Positions 46,717 to 55,260 are shown, counted from the first letter of the stretch. The stretch is 58,857 bases of DNA from Verrucomicrobiota bacterium (GCA_023383055.1 JAHDYP010000006.1:23299-82155), one strand, 5' to 3'. Numbers and translations: made by a program. Notes: generated by a model from the sequence alone, not told the origin.

Positions 46717-47583
46717 ATGATCAAGCACCTGAAGCTCTTCCGTCACACGCGCAACAACGCCGTCCACCTCGCCTTGACCCGCGCCGATGGCACCACCGTC
46801 GAGTTCGGTCCCGCCCCGGACGGTCAGTTGACCGGTCTGCTCGAGGCATCCGATCCCGTGGCCGCGCTCGAGGATCTCGCGGGTCCCCACGCGATTGAAG
46901 CGGATCCGACCGCCCTCCAGTTACTCTCGCCGATCGAGGATCAGGAGGTTTGGGCTGCCGGAGTCACCTACCTGCGCAGCAAGAGCGCGCGCATGGACGA
47001 GTCGGACTTCAGCGCAAGTGCGTATGACCGTGTCTATGAGGCTGAGCGGCCGGAGCTCTTCTTCAAGTCGCTCCCGCGGAAGGTGGTTGGCCCGGGAAAA
47101 CCGGTCGGCATCCGCGCCGATTCCCGATGGAACGTCCCCGAGCCCGAGTTGGCGCTGGTGTTGAACTCGCGAGGGGCCGTCGTGGCTTACACCATCGGCA
47201 ACGACATGAGTTCGCGCGATATCGAGGGGGCGAACCTGCTGTATTTGCCCCAGGCAAAGACCTATTCCAGGTCCTGCGCCCTTGGTCCCTGCCTGGTTTT
47301 GGGGGTCACCGAGGCCGAAGCCCGTGATTGGACCATCGAACTCGACATTCAGCGGAACCAGACCTCTCTCTTCCATGGCCAGACCAGCGTCGGTCTGATC
47401 CGGCGATCGTTTGCCGAACTCACCGAATTCCTCTTTCGCTGCCAGTCTTTTCCCGGTGGCGCGGTTCTCCTTACGGGCACCGGGATTGTTCCAGCAGACG
47501 ATTTCAGCCTGGCCCAGGGCGACGAGGTCCGTATTTTAATCTCAGGTATCGGCACCCTGGAAAACCCCGTTGTCCAAGTCTAG
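46717..47583 (+). CDS. Fumarylacetoacetate hydrolase-family protein, probable 2-keto-3-deoxy-pentonate dehydratase
   Basis: A 288-residue FAH-fold protein. The metal site is visible in VPEPELALVL (Glu-x-Glu) and in IGNDMSSRDIEG, with a GTGIVP segment near the C-terminus. The sequence VYEAERPELFFKS near residue 110 is characteristic of the subgroup that contains archaeal 2-dehydro-3-deoxy-D-arabinonate dehydratase, which makes 2,5-dioxopentanoate. The aldehyde dehydrogenase immediately upstream would use that product. Other pathway genes (sugar dehydrogenase, sugar-acid dehydratase) are not in the window. Other FAH activities, such as acylpyruvate hydrolysis, remain possible. Confidence 0.8.
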   Translation: MIKHLKLFRHTRNNAVHLALTRADGTTVEFGPAPDGQLTGLLEASDPVAALEDLAGPHAIEADPTALQLLSPIEDQEVWAAGVTYLRSKSARMDESDFSASAYDRVYEAERPELFFKSLPRKVVGPGKPVGIRADSRWNVPEPELALVLNSRGAVVAYTIGNDMSSRDIEGANLLYLPQAKTYSRSCALGPCLVLGVTEAEARDWTIELDIQRNQTSLFHGQTSVGLIRRSFAELTEFLFRCQSFPGGAVLLTGTGIVPADDFSLAQGDEVRILISGIGTLENPVVQV

Positions 47584-47737
47584 CTGGCAGCTCGCAAACG
47601 GCGGGTCGGTCTGAAACGGGGTTTCCCCACTTCGCCTTTGACAGGGGTTATACCCACTGGCAAGGTTCCAACTCGTTTTTGCGCCAGTCCACGGACGGAT
47701 CGTGCGGGTTGAGCGCATCGCAGCGAAACAGACAACT

Positions 47738-48970
47738 ATGGCTGATTTACTGGGAAACCTTTTAGTGGCGCAGTCCGGTGGAACCACCGCGGCAATCAAC
47801 GCCAGCCTCCTCGGCGCGATCATCGAGGCAGGCCGGCACCCCGACCAGATCGAAGAAATCTACGGCGCCTTGAACGGTATCTCGGGCGTCGTCAAGGAGG
47901 AGATGATCGATCTCCAGGACGAGAAACAGCATACCGTCGACGGCCTCAAGTATACCCCGGTGCCCGCGCTCGGAGCGGGTCGTTACCAGTTGGATTTCAG
48001 CGGTACGGATGTTGCCAAGGCCGATTTGGATCGCCTGTTCGCCGTGTTTCAAGCCCATAGCATCCGCTATTTCCTCCAGATCGGAGGCCGGTCAGCTCTC
48101 GAATCCTCTCTCAAACTCCACGAGGAAGCCGTCAAACGCGGCTATGAGATGCGGATCCTGGGCATCCCTTCCTCGATCGAGAACGATCTGCCGCTCATCG
48201 ACGCCGCTCCAGGCTGCGGTTCCGCCATCAAATGTTGCGCCACCAGCGTCCTCGAAATCGCCGCTGACCTCCGGAATGCAAACGAGAAGGTCTGCTGCAT
48301 CGTCGAGGTCGCCGGCCAGGCTACCGGTTGGATCCCGGCAGGCGCCATCCTCGCCAAGCGGAATTCGGCCGACGGCCCGCATATCATTCTCCTGCCGGAA
48401 GTTGCATTTGACCAGGCGAGTTTCATCAAACAGGTGCAGACCACCATCGACAGCTTTAACCACTGCCTCGTGGTCGTAGGGGAGAAACTGTCACCGGCCC
48501 TTGCTGCCGACTCCGCCGAATCGAGTCCGGCCACCCAATTGGCTGGCCTGATCCAGAAATCCCTCAACCTGAAGACCGCCACGGTCAAACTCGGCCAGGC
48601 CCTGCGCTCGGCCGCACACCTCGCCAGCGCGGTGGACGCCAATAACGCCATTGCCCTCGGGGCCGCCGCCGTTCGAGCCGCCGCCGATGGTCAAAGCGGG
48701 ATGATGGTCAAAACCACTCGCCGCACCGCCGATGACGGTTCCGTCAGATGGTCCACGGATCTCCAGGGATTGGGAGACGTCCTCGGCGCCGTCAATACTG
48801 TGCCGCGCGATTGGCTCTCCGAGAATGGCTTCCTGCCGAACGAAAAATTCATCGCCTTCGCCCAACCGCTCATCGAAGGCGAATTGAATACCCCGTTCGA
48901 GCACGGCCTGCCCAAGTTCACACCGCTCGACAAAGTCCCCGTCGAAAAGAAACTACCCCCTTACGTCTGA
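47738..48970 (+). CDS. Phosphofructokinase-family protein with substituted catalytic motifs
   Basis: A 410-residue protein aligned in outline with PPi-dependent 6-phosphofructokinases: the N-terminus LLVAQSGGTTAAINASL, EIYGALNGISGV and the later GW..AGAILAKR are recognisable. Key motifs are altered. The phosphate-binding GGDGS/GGNDS site reads GGRSA (residues 116-120). PKTIDND, with the specificity Lys and catalytic Asp, reads PSSIEND (144-150). The substrate-binding MGR reads AGQ (192-194). Standard phosphofructokinase activity is therefore doubtful; a changed substrate, a regulatory role or a pseudoenzyme are all possible. The ATG at 47738 gives the family start. Confidence 0.85.
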   Translation: MADLLGNLLVAQSGGTTAAINASLLGAIIEAGRHPDQIEEIYGALNGISGVVKEEMIDLQDEKQHTVDGLKYTPVPALGAGRYQLDFSGTDVAKADLDRLFAVFQAHSIRYFLQIGGRSALESSLKLHEEAVKRGYEMRILGIPSSIENDLPLIDAAPGCGSAIKCCATSVLEIAADLRNANEKVCCIVEVAGQATGWIPAGAILAKRNSADGPHIILLPEVAFDQASFIKQVQTTIDSFNHCLVVVGEKLSPALAADSAESSPATQLAGLIQKSLNLKTATVKLGQALRSAAHLASAVDANNAIALGAAAVRAAADGQSGMMVKTTRRTADDGSVRWSTDLQGLGDVLGAVNTVPRDWLSENGFLPNEKFIAFAQPLIEGELNTPFEHGLPKFTPLDKVPVEKKLPPYV

Positions 48971-49060
48971 GCACTCCCGCTCCGCTGCATCTGGCCATTG
49001 GCCTCTTCGTGAGCGACGAAGCAACTCTGCGCAGGTGAGGTGTCAGTCCTGTGCCTTCGC

Positions 49061-49243
49061 TCAGGCAAAGACGAGTCGCCCCTTTGGCTCAGGAATCGGG
49101 CGGCCAAGCGACTTGGCAGTGGCGATCCATTCCCTGACGACCACATCCACGTTCTTGAGGGCGGCTTGCTTGCTTGCACCATCAGCAGCGCAGCCGGGCA
49201 GTTCCGGCTCTTCCGCGATGATCCCCGCTTGCGCAGCGCGCAT
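49061..49243 (-). pseudogene. HicB-like antitoxin fragment
   Basis: A 60-residue frame with the HicB core EEPELPGCAADG and the ending EWIATAKSLGRPIPEPKGRLVFA. The N-terminal beta strands that normally precede this motif are missing or out of frame: an ATG-initiated alternative frame upstream (MVAARCALRKRG) cannot be joined without a shift. No HicA toxin was seen beside it. It is probably a remnant, although a short functional form cannot be excluded. Confidence 0.6.
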
Positions 49244-49265
49244 CTCGCCGCTACCATGTGATGCT

Positions 49266-49481
49266 GTGGGCAGCGTCGAACAAATTGAGCGCGTGATCGA
49301 GCGACTCGCGCCAGAAGATTTCGAAAAGCTCTCCGCCTGGATCGAACAGCGGCGGCGTGGCCGGTCAGTTCCCTATCCGACCTCCGCCGGTACGTCCCCG
49401 ATTTTACGCGACCATCAGGGCTTTCTGAACAGCTACGCGCCGGAAGACGAGGGACTCTACGACGATGCCCCAAGCCGGTGA
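49266..49481 (+). CDS. Putative small antitoxin
   Basis: A 71-residue protein starting at GTG: VEQIERVIERLAPEDFEKLSAWIEQRR, a helical N-terminus similar to DUF2281-like antitoxins, followed by a flexible acidic tail. Its 3' end overlaps the beginning of a frame reading MPQAGEIRLRF, which resembles the start of MazF/PemK toxins but stops after eleven residues. The overlap of the two frames is typical of toxin-antitoxin modules. The antitoxin appears to have lost its partner. Confidence 0.5.
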   Translation: MGSVEQIERVIERLAPEDFEKLSAWIEQRRRGRSVPYPTSAGTSPILRDHQGFLNSYAPEDEGLYDDAPSR

Positions 49482-49500
49482 GATTCGGCTGCGATTCTGA
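49464..49500 (+). pseudogene. Residual 5' end of a MazF/PemK-like toxin
   Basis: ATG at 49464 opens an eleven-codon frame, MPQAGEIRLRF, ended by TGA at 49500. MazF/PemK toxins commonly begin with a 'GEIWL' stretch at this position. The rest of the gene is absent. The call depends on this short resemblance and the upstream antitoxin-like gene. Confidence 0.35.
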
Positions 49501-49627
49501 TTCATTCCTTCACGAATCCTTGATTCCCGGCAACCGACCAGATTAGGGTGCGGGGCATACGCCGCCTGGCCTCCCGCGCTCTTCTCCGGGCCGGTAGGCC
49601 GGTCGCGTCCCGCCCATCCAGGCGATC

Positions 49628-50596
49628 ATGAGCGATGCCATCCAGTTCGAGCGCGTGACCAAGGTCTACCAGGCCCGGCAGATCGCGTTGGCGGATGTTT
49701 CCTTCGGTTTGCCCATCGGCTCAACCGTCGGGTTGCTGGGCGCCAACGGCTCCGGCAAGTCGACTCTGCTCCGCATCGCCATGGGCTTGATCTCGCCCAG
49801 CGCGGGCGACATCTCCGTCTTCGACCAGCCGATGCGACCCGGCGCGAAACAACTGCGCCAGCGCATCGGGTTCCTGCCCGACGACCCGGCCTTTCCCCGT
49901 GATCTTACGGCAATCCGTTACCTCAATTTTGTGGGCCAATGCTTTGGCCTCGATAACCGTGACTGCAAGGCCCGGCTCGGCACGCTCCTCCGCGCGGTCG
50001 GATTGACGGACGACGCCGGACGCAAGGTGGGCACCTATTCGACCGGCATGCGGACCCGTTTGGGGATCGCCGCTTCGCTCATGAACGATCCCGAATTGCT
50101 CGTCTGGGACGAGCCCACCGCCGGCCTGGATCCGATCAGCCGGCGCCAGACCCTCGAATTGCTCGAACAATTCCGCGGCCGCAAAACCGTCATCCTAAGC
50201 TCTCATATCCTGGGCGATATCGACCGCGTCTGCGATCGGCTCCTGATCCTCAACCAGGGTCAGCTGTTGTTCGACGGTTCGCGCACGCAGCTCGAGGCCA
50301 TGCTCCCGGCCAACCTGATCGAACTGCGTGTCACCGGGGCGGTCGATGCCTTCCGCCGCGCCCTCCAGGAACGCCTCCAACGCCAGGATTATTCCCACGA
50401 TCCCGGCCGAATCCGACTCGCCCTGGATCCCGACGAAACCGCGGGGCAAGTCCTGGAAGACGTGCTCGCGCTCGCCCGGGAAACGGGCGCCACCATCGAA
50501 GGCATCAACTCGACCGGCCGCCAGCTTGAAGATGCCTACCTGAAACTGATCACCGACGATGAATTCCGGGGTTTCCTGAGAGTGTCAGAGACTTGA
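49628..50596 (+). CDS. ABC transporter ATP-binding protein
   Basis: A 322-residue ABC ATPase of the ABC-2 exporter class. Walker A is GANGSGKST (near residue 38). The Q-loop region reads RIGFLPDDPAF. The signature motif is the variant YSTGMRTRLG. Walker B is LLVWDEPTAGLD, and the H-loop His is in SSHILGD. About 85 C-terminal residues follow the core and may regulate it. It precedes the permease-adaptor fusion gene by a 238-base gap filled with an inverted short-motif repeat, so the two may be joined in one transcript. Likely energises that permease. Confidence 0.92.
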   Translation: MSDAIQFERVTKVYQARQIALADVSFGLPIGSTVGLLGANGSGKSTLLRIAMGLISPSAGDISVFDQPMRPGAKQLRQRIGFLPDDPAFPRDLTAIRYLNFVGQCFGLDNRDCKARLGTLLRAVGLTDDAGRKVGTYSTGMRTRLGIAASLMNDPELLVWDEPTAGLDPISRRQTLELLEQFRGRKTVILSSHILGDIDRVCDRLLILNQGQLLFDGSRTQLEAMLPANLIELRVTGAVDAFRRALQERLQRQDYSHDPGRIRLALDPDETAGQVLEDVLALARETGATIEGINSTGRQLEDAYLKLITDDEFRGFLRVSET

Positions 50597-50612
50597 ACCC
50601 GCCGGGACAGAG

Positions 50613-50806
50613 GTCAAATCCGAAAGCCGAAACTCGAAATCCGAAGGAAATCCGAATGTCGAAGCTCGAATGTCGAAACCTATCCGGCCGGAAGGAATTT
50701 CGGAACGAACGATTCAATCCCATGCACCTGTCCCTTCGTTTCGAGATTTCTGATTTTGCGATTTCGAGTTTCCCTCGGATTTCGAGATTCGAATTTCGGA
50801 TTTGCC
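50613..50806. repeat. Inverted array of a degenerate AAATCCGAA motif
   Basis: Left arm (about 50615-50680) repeats variants of AAATCCGAA/CTCGAA/GTCGAA on the plus strand. The right arm (about 50737-50806) contains the same units on the minus strand (TTTCGAGATTTC, CGGATTTCGAG, TTTCGGATTT). Between them is TCCGGCCGGA, itself palindromic. A long imperfect hairpin is possible. It lies between the ABC ATPase and permease genes. Confidence 0.8.
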
Positions 50807-50834
50807 TTTCAGCCTCATTAGACCGCATCGCATC

Positions 50835-52592
50835 TTGACCGACCGAGATTCCAACACCGCTGACTCAGCCCGGAACGGTTCGCCCGTCACACTGGCGGAT
50901 TCGACCGTCGGGGGCTCTGCGCCATCCCGCCGCCAACCTGGCCGCGCCGCTTCGGTTCGACTCCTCGCGGTGAGTGACCTGGATGCCATGGCCCGGTCGT
51001 GGCTGGTTCGGGGGTTCCTGCTGGCCAGTGGTATGTTGACCGTGCTGGCGCTCAAGGGGATGCAGGCGGAGCAGAAGGTCGCCAGCCAGATGCTCGAAGG
51101 TGTCTACGTCAGTTATCTGCTGATCTGGATGCATGCCGTCATCTTCATCGCCGGCAGCGCGCTCTCCCGCGAACAGGACTGCCTGAACGACGCCATCCTC
51201 AGCCGCGGACTGACCCGCGGCGAATACATCGGCGGCAAGCTGCTTGCCCGCGGCTTCGCCATGGTGGTCATGATCGGCGGCATCCTGCTGCCCGCCAGCT
51301 TCTGGGCCATCCGGCAGGATCAGCTTGTCCGCACCGAAGCCGGCCAGGTGGCATCCCAGGCCCGCAACACCAAGATCGAAGCCTGGGATCCCAAAAAGGT
51401 CTTTGCCGAGACCGACGGCACCATCGTTCAGCTTTCCCTCGAGGTGGGAGATGCCGTGCAGGCCGGCGATGTGCTCGCCGTGCTCGACGACCGGCAGATG
51501 TTCGATCAGTTGGAAGCGGAACGGCGCGCCGAGGAAAACGCCCGCAACGAAGTGGCCAACGCCCAGCGCCGCCGCGATGACGCCCAGCGCGCGGTTGCCC
51601 AGGCCGAGGACGCGCTGGCCCGCGCCGAGCGCGCGCTGATTGCCCGGGATCTCTTGAGCAAGCTCGAACAGGCCGACCGTGAAACCGACATCCGCGCCCG
51701 CAAACGCGATCTGCACACCGCCGAGAACCAGTTGCGCATCGCCGAGGACGCCATCCCCACGGCCGAACGCGGCGTCGAGAACGCGCAAGCCCGTGTCCGC
51801 GAGGCCCGCAAACGCCTCGCCTACACTACGATCACCGCGCCCTTATCCGGCTTCGTCACCGAACGGAACGTTCAGGCCGCCCAGTATGTCGGCCTGGGCA
51901 CACACCTCCTGACCATCGCCCGGCTCGACGAATTCCAGGTCCGGGTGCCCATCTACGAGTTCGAAGAGTTCAAGCGCTTGCGCGTCGGTCTCGCCGCCTA
52001 TGTCAAGGTGGGTGAAACCGAATTCACCGGCAAAGTCGACCGACTCGGCGCCACCACCCAGGACGATCGTTGGGGACGTCCCAGCAACTACGCCATCGCC
52101 CGGTTCCAGGGCGATGGCACGCTCGGATTGCTCGGCTTGAACGCGGATGTGCGCATCGTCCTCCCCCCCGTCGAAGCCAAACCCGATCGCGTTACCGCCC
52201 TCATCAACACCCTCACCGGCCAGGGCGTGGACGATCTCGAGTCCCGCACCGCCTCCGTGACCGTCGTTTGGATGCTGATCAGCCTCGGCAAGGTCCTGGG
52301 CTGTGCCCTCCTGCTGGTGAGTGTGACGCTGCTCCTGCTGGTGCTTTCACGCAGCTCCTTGATCTCCATCCTCGCCACGGTCGGACTCTGGCATGTCTCG
52401 AATCTCCTGTTCGATTTCGCCGGTTTGCCCGAACTGTCATACCTCGAAATGGTGCGAACCATGGACAAAGTCCTCGGTGGGGTGGCGCGCCTCGGCGACG
52501 AGCTCGCCAGCCTCGCCTGGCTCTATGGAATCGCCGCCGCCATCAGCGCCGTTGCCATTGCCTTGTTCATCGTGCGGGACCCGCCCAAATGA
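50835..52592 (+). CDS. ABC-2-type permease with an inserted HlyD/MacA-like periplasmic adaptor
   Basis: A 585-residue fusion. Helices at about 56-75, 90-110 and 140-159 form the first half of an ABC-2 permease; the cytoplasmic loop between the second and third (LNDAILSRGLTRGEYIGGKLL) resembles the family's coupling loop. Residues about 165-465 are a membrane-fusion adaptor: a lipoyl half-motif ETDGTIVQLSLEVGDAVQAGD, a long coiled coil (about 220-335), then APLSGFVTERN and a beta barrel. Three further helices (about 476-505, 510-530, 555-578) complete the permease. The adaptor falls in what should be a periplasmic loop, so the topology is consistent. Start is uncertain; TTG at 50835 is proposed. 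Confidence 0.85.
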   Translation: MTDRDSNTADSARNGSPVTLADSTVGGSAPSRRQPGRAASVRLLAVSDLDAMARSWLVRGFLLASGMLTVLALKGMQAEQKVASQMLEGVYVSYLLIWMHAVIFIAGSALSREQDCLNDAILSRGLTRGEYIGGKLLARGFAMVVMIGGILLPASFWAIRQDQLVRTEAGQVASQARNTKIEAWDPKKVFAETDGTIVQLSLEVGDAVQAGDVLAVLDDRQMFDQLEAERRAEENARNEVANAQRRRDDAQRAVAQAEDALARAERALIARDLLSKLEQADRETDIRARKRDLHTAENQLRIAEDAIPTAERGVENAQARVREARKRLAYTTITAPLSGFVTERNVQAAQYVGLGTHLLTIARLDEFQVRVPIYEFEEFKRLRVGLAAYVKVGETEFTGKVDRLGATTQDDRWGRPSNYAIARFQGDGTLGLLGLNADVRIVLPPVEAKPDRVTALINTLTGQGVDDLESRTASVTVVWMLISLGKVLGCALLLVSVTLLLLVLSRSSLISILATVGLWHVSNLLFDFAGLPELSYLEMVRTMDKVLGGVARLGDELASLAWLYGIAAAISAVAIALFIVRDPPK

Positions 52593-54221
52593 AGCGAAAT
52601 CCCATTACCCTCGAGGGACGAGCTACCGCGAGTGCGTCGTGTCGTATCGTGCTGGAGACACTCGCGGCCTCATATCACTCGGCCCTCCAGATCGTCCACG
52701 CACGACGCACTGCGGCGATCGTGCTCGTGCTTCTAGCGACGATGGTATTAAGCCCGACAACACCCGCCGGCGAAACCGATCCCGAAGACGCGGAGGTGGC
52801 ATCCCTGCCGGTGGTTCTCGGCGGGCGGCGAACTGGATCGCTGGGTCACGACCGATGGTCAAACCCACTCCGGTCGCGTGTTGAACGAGTCCTTTCGCCT
52901 GCGGACCAGCCACGGAGAACTTCACCTGCCCGCACGGTTCCTCGCGGCGATCGATCTGACCCGGCAACGCGATGGCATCGATGCGATCGTGACCGTCGCC
53001 GCCGACCGTCTCAGCGGCTTCCTGCTCGAACCCCAATTTCGATTCCAAACGCCACCCGATACCAACGCGGTCACAGAGCTGCGTCGTGAGCTGATCGCCA
53101 AAATCCTGTTTCGACTTTCGCCGCCGGATTCACTCGCGCGGCCGCCGGAATCGTTGATCGTCCTCCGCAACGGCGATTTCCTCGGCGGCCGGATCCAACC
53201 TGATAAACTGCGGATCCGTGAGTCAGGGGCCGAGCCTGGCGAGATCTCCCTGGCGAGCCTGGCCGACCTGACTTTTTCAGAATTACCGGGCAACCTGGTC
53301 CGGGTCGAACCGGCTCACGGCGACGCCTGGGAGGGGACCCTGTCGCCGCTCGACTTTCAGATCGAGCTCGCCATCGGTCTGCCGGTCACGGTCTATTCGG
53401 ATCGGATCGCCTCGATCCGCCGCTGGACGGGGCTTTCATTCGAATTGGCCGGGCGCATCGGCATCCCAAGCACGCCCGCTCATCGGCCGGCCGGCCCCGC
53501 CAATGTCATCAGCCCCGGGTTCGTCTGGATTCCGCCCGGGGAGTTTTTCCTCGGCAGCCCGAACGAGGAAAAGGACCGTGAACTGGACGAAGGACCATCC
53601 ACCCGGGCGATCATCCCCGATGGCTTCTGGATCGCTGCCCACGAAGTCACCCAGGCCGATTACGAATCCCTCATCGGCCGCAACCCCAGCCAGTACACCG
53701 GCGATGGCCGGCGTCCGGTCGAGAAGGTGAACTGGCAGGAAGCGATCGATTTCTGTCGGGCCTTGAACGCCCGCGAACAGGCCGCCGGCCGGTTGCCCGA
53801 CGGTTACGCGTTCCGGTTGCCCACCGAAGTTGAATGGGAGTATGCCTGCCGGGCCGGAACCAGCACGCGCTTCAGCCATGGCGATGATCCGGGCTACCTC
53901 GAAACCCCTGGCTATGCCTGGTGCGGCCACAACAGCGGTTCCTCCACCCATCCGGTGGGTACTCGCAAGCCCAACCCCTGGGGCCTGTTCGACATGCACG
54001 GCAACGTCTGGGAATGGTGCCTGGACGCCTGGTCCGGCGCTTACCCCGGTGGCACCATCACGAATGCCGTCTCCGCGCCTCAGGGCTCCCTGCGGGTCGC
54101 CCGCGGCGGATCCTGGCTTTACGATCCTCGCTTCTGCCGTTCGGCCAACCGCGATAGCTACGGCATGCTCAATCGCTGCAGCGACGTCGGTTTCCGGGTC
54201 GTGCTCGCCCCCATCCCTTGA
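52589..54221 (+). pseudogene. Secreted FGE-sulfatase (SUMF1)-domain protein, apparent frameshift
   Basis: ATG at 52589 overlaps the permease stop as ATGA. The first frame encodes a hydrophobic leader (TAAIVLVLLATMVLSP) and ASLPVVLGG. Skipping one base near 52824 moves into the frame reading GGELDRWVTTDGQTHSGRV and continuing to 54221. The N-terminal half includes beta-rich pieces such as LRTSHGELHLPARF; the C-terminal 240 residues are an FGE-sulfatase domain (FVWIPPGEFFLGS, HEVTQADYE, RLPTEVEWEYACRAG, GNVWEWC, RVARGGSW). A GTG at 52878 could start a 447-residue product without the leader. A sequencing error is possible. It could be an accessory of the exporter. Confidence 0.8.
52613..52690 (+). 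repeat. REP-like hairpin element inside the leader of the FGE-domain gene
   Basis: GAGGGACGAG at the left end pairs with CTCGGCCCTC at the right, and inside CCGCGAGTG pairs with CACTCGCGG. The same ends recur at 54292-54366. The element is 78 bases, a multiple of three, and is read through in frame between MKRNPITL and the hydrophobic leader core. Confidence 0.75.
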
Positions 54222-54252
54222 GAAGGAGCGACGATTGACGCTCGTATTCTGT

Positions 54253-54366
54253 GGAGGGGCGAGCTCCGCGAGTCCGCGGCATCCTGAGGTAGGAGGGACG
54301 AGCTCCGCGAGTCCGATATTGTAGGGCGCATTAAATACCGCGGCCTCGTATCACTCGGCCCTCCAG
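54253..54366 (+). repeat. REP-like element, intergenic copy with a duplicated left end
   Basis: GGAGGGACGAGCTCCGCGAG (54292 on) through TATCACTCGGCCCTCCAG matches the ends of the element at 52613. A partial left end (GGAGGGGCGAGCTCCGCGAG, from 54253) precedes it. It lies 31 bases after the FGE-domain gene and directly before the convergent HAD gene, where it might also act as a terminator. Confidence 0.75.
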
Positions 54367-54381
54367 CCCGCCGCACGCGTT

Positions 54382-55260
54382 TCACCAACTTGGTTTCTCC
54401 GGCAGATGCGCGTCGAACTCGCGGATCAGGCCGGCTTCGTAATCGCCCGCGTAGCGGCCCGCGAAGAATCGATTCAGCGCCTCGTCATGCAACCGTTTCC
54501 ACGAAGCCTCTTCGTCCCCCGGGTTGATGGGATAGAACAGCGCGCCGTTGCCCTGGGCCGCCTTGTAGTCGCCGGGAGCGTCGCCGATCATCAGCATCCT
54601 CCCCGGCGCGTACTTGCCGCCCGCGGCGAACCGGATGTGCTCGGTTTTGGTGCCGAGTTCCTGTCCGGCAATGAAGCGGACCTGCCGGTCGACGCCGTGC
54701 TCGGTCCACTCGCGCACGAGTGCTTCCGTGGGGGTTTGTGAAACCACGATCACGTCCGCCCGCTGGTTCATTCGGGCCAGGCTTTCCCGGAAAAGCGGGA
54801 AAGGCGGCACTCCTTCGACGAGATCCTCGATCGCCTGGTTGACGGCGATGGACCAGGCCAGCACCAGCTCGAGCGCGTGGTTCCCCGAGGCGACCTCCTG
54901 TTTCAGCGCGACATTGCCGAGTTTCGATTCCCGTTTGATCCAGGCCTCAAGCGGGGCGGTCTCCCAGATCCGCACGCCCCGGGCCTGGACCTGGGGACGG
55001 GCCGCCAGCAACTGCAACGACCGCACCAGCGCGGGGAAGCGGTTTGTGCCGCGCGTCTTCGAGTAAAGATTCACGAAATCCCATACCTCGCGGGCGTACT
55101 TGCTGGCCGCCTGCAGGTGGAAATGCTTGATGAACATCGGCGTGAAACACTCCTTGTGCTTGATCTCCATCGTGTCGAACACGCAACCGTCGGAGTCAAT
55201 GCCGATGAAAAACTCCTGCGTGGGCTGGAGATCCTTGAGCGCCTGGATTGGGTCGGTCAT
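54382..55260 (-). CDS. HAD-superfamily hydrolase
   Basis: A 292-residue HAD phosphatase-like protein. Motif I is IDSDGCVFDTM (residues about 20-30), with two Asp residues spaced as in phosphohydrolases; the later motifs are visible as VVSQTP and MLMIGDAPGDYKAA. A large helical cap separates motif I from motif II. The substrate is unknown. It begins 9 bases after the stop of the 6-phosphogluconate dehydrogenase gene on the same strand, so the two are probably co-transcribed, and a sugar-phosphate substrate is plausible but unproven. Confidence 0.85.
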   Translation of the reverse strand: MTDPIQALKDLQPTQEFFIGIDSDGCVFDTMEIKHKECFTPMFIKHFHLQAASKYAREVWDFVNLYSKTRGTNRFPALVRSLQLLAARPQVQARGVRIWETAPLEAWIKRESKLGNVALKQEVASGNHALELVLAWSIAVNQAIEDLVEGVPPFPLFRESLARMNQRADVIVVSQTPTEALVREWTEHGVDRQVRFIAGQELGTKTEHIRFAAGGKYAPGRMLMIGDAPGDYKAAQGNGALFYPINPGDEEASWKRLHDEALNRFFAGRYAGDYEAGLIREFDAHLPEKPSW

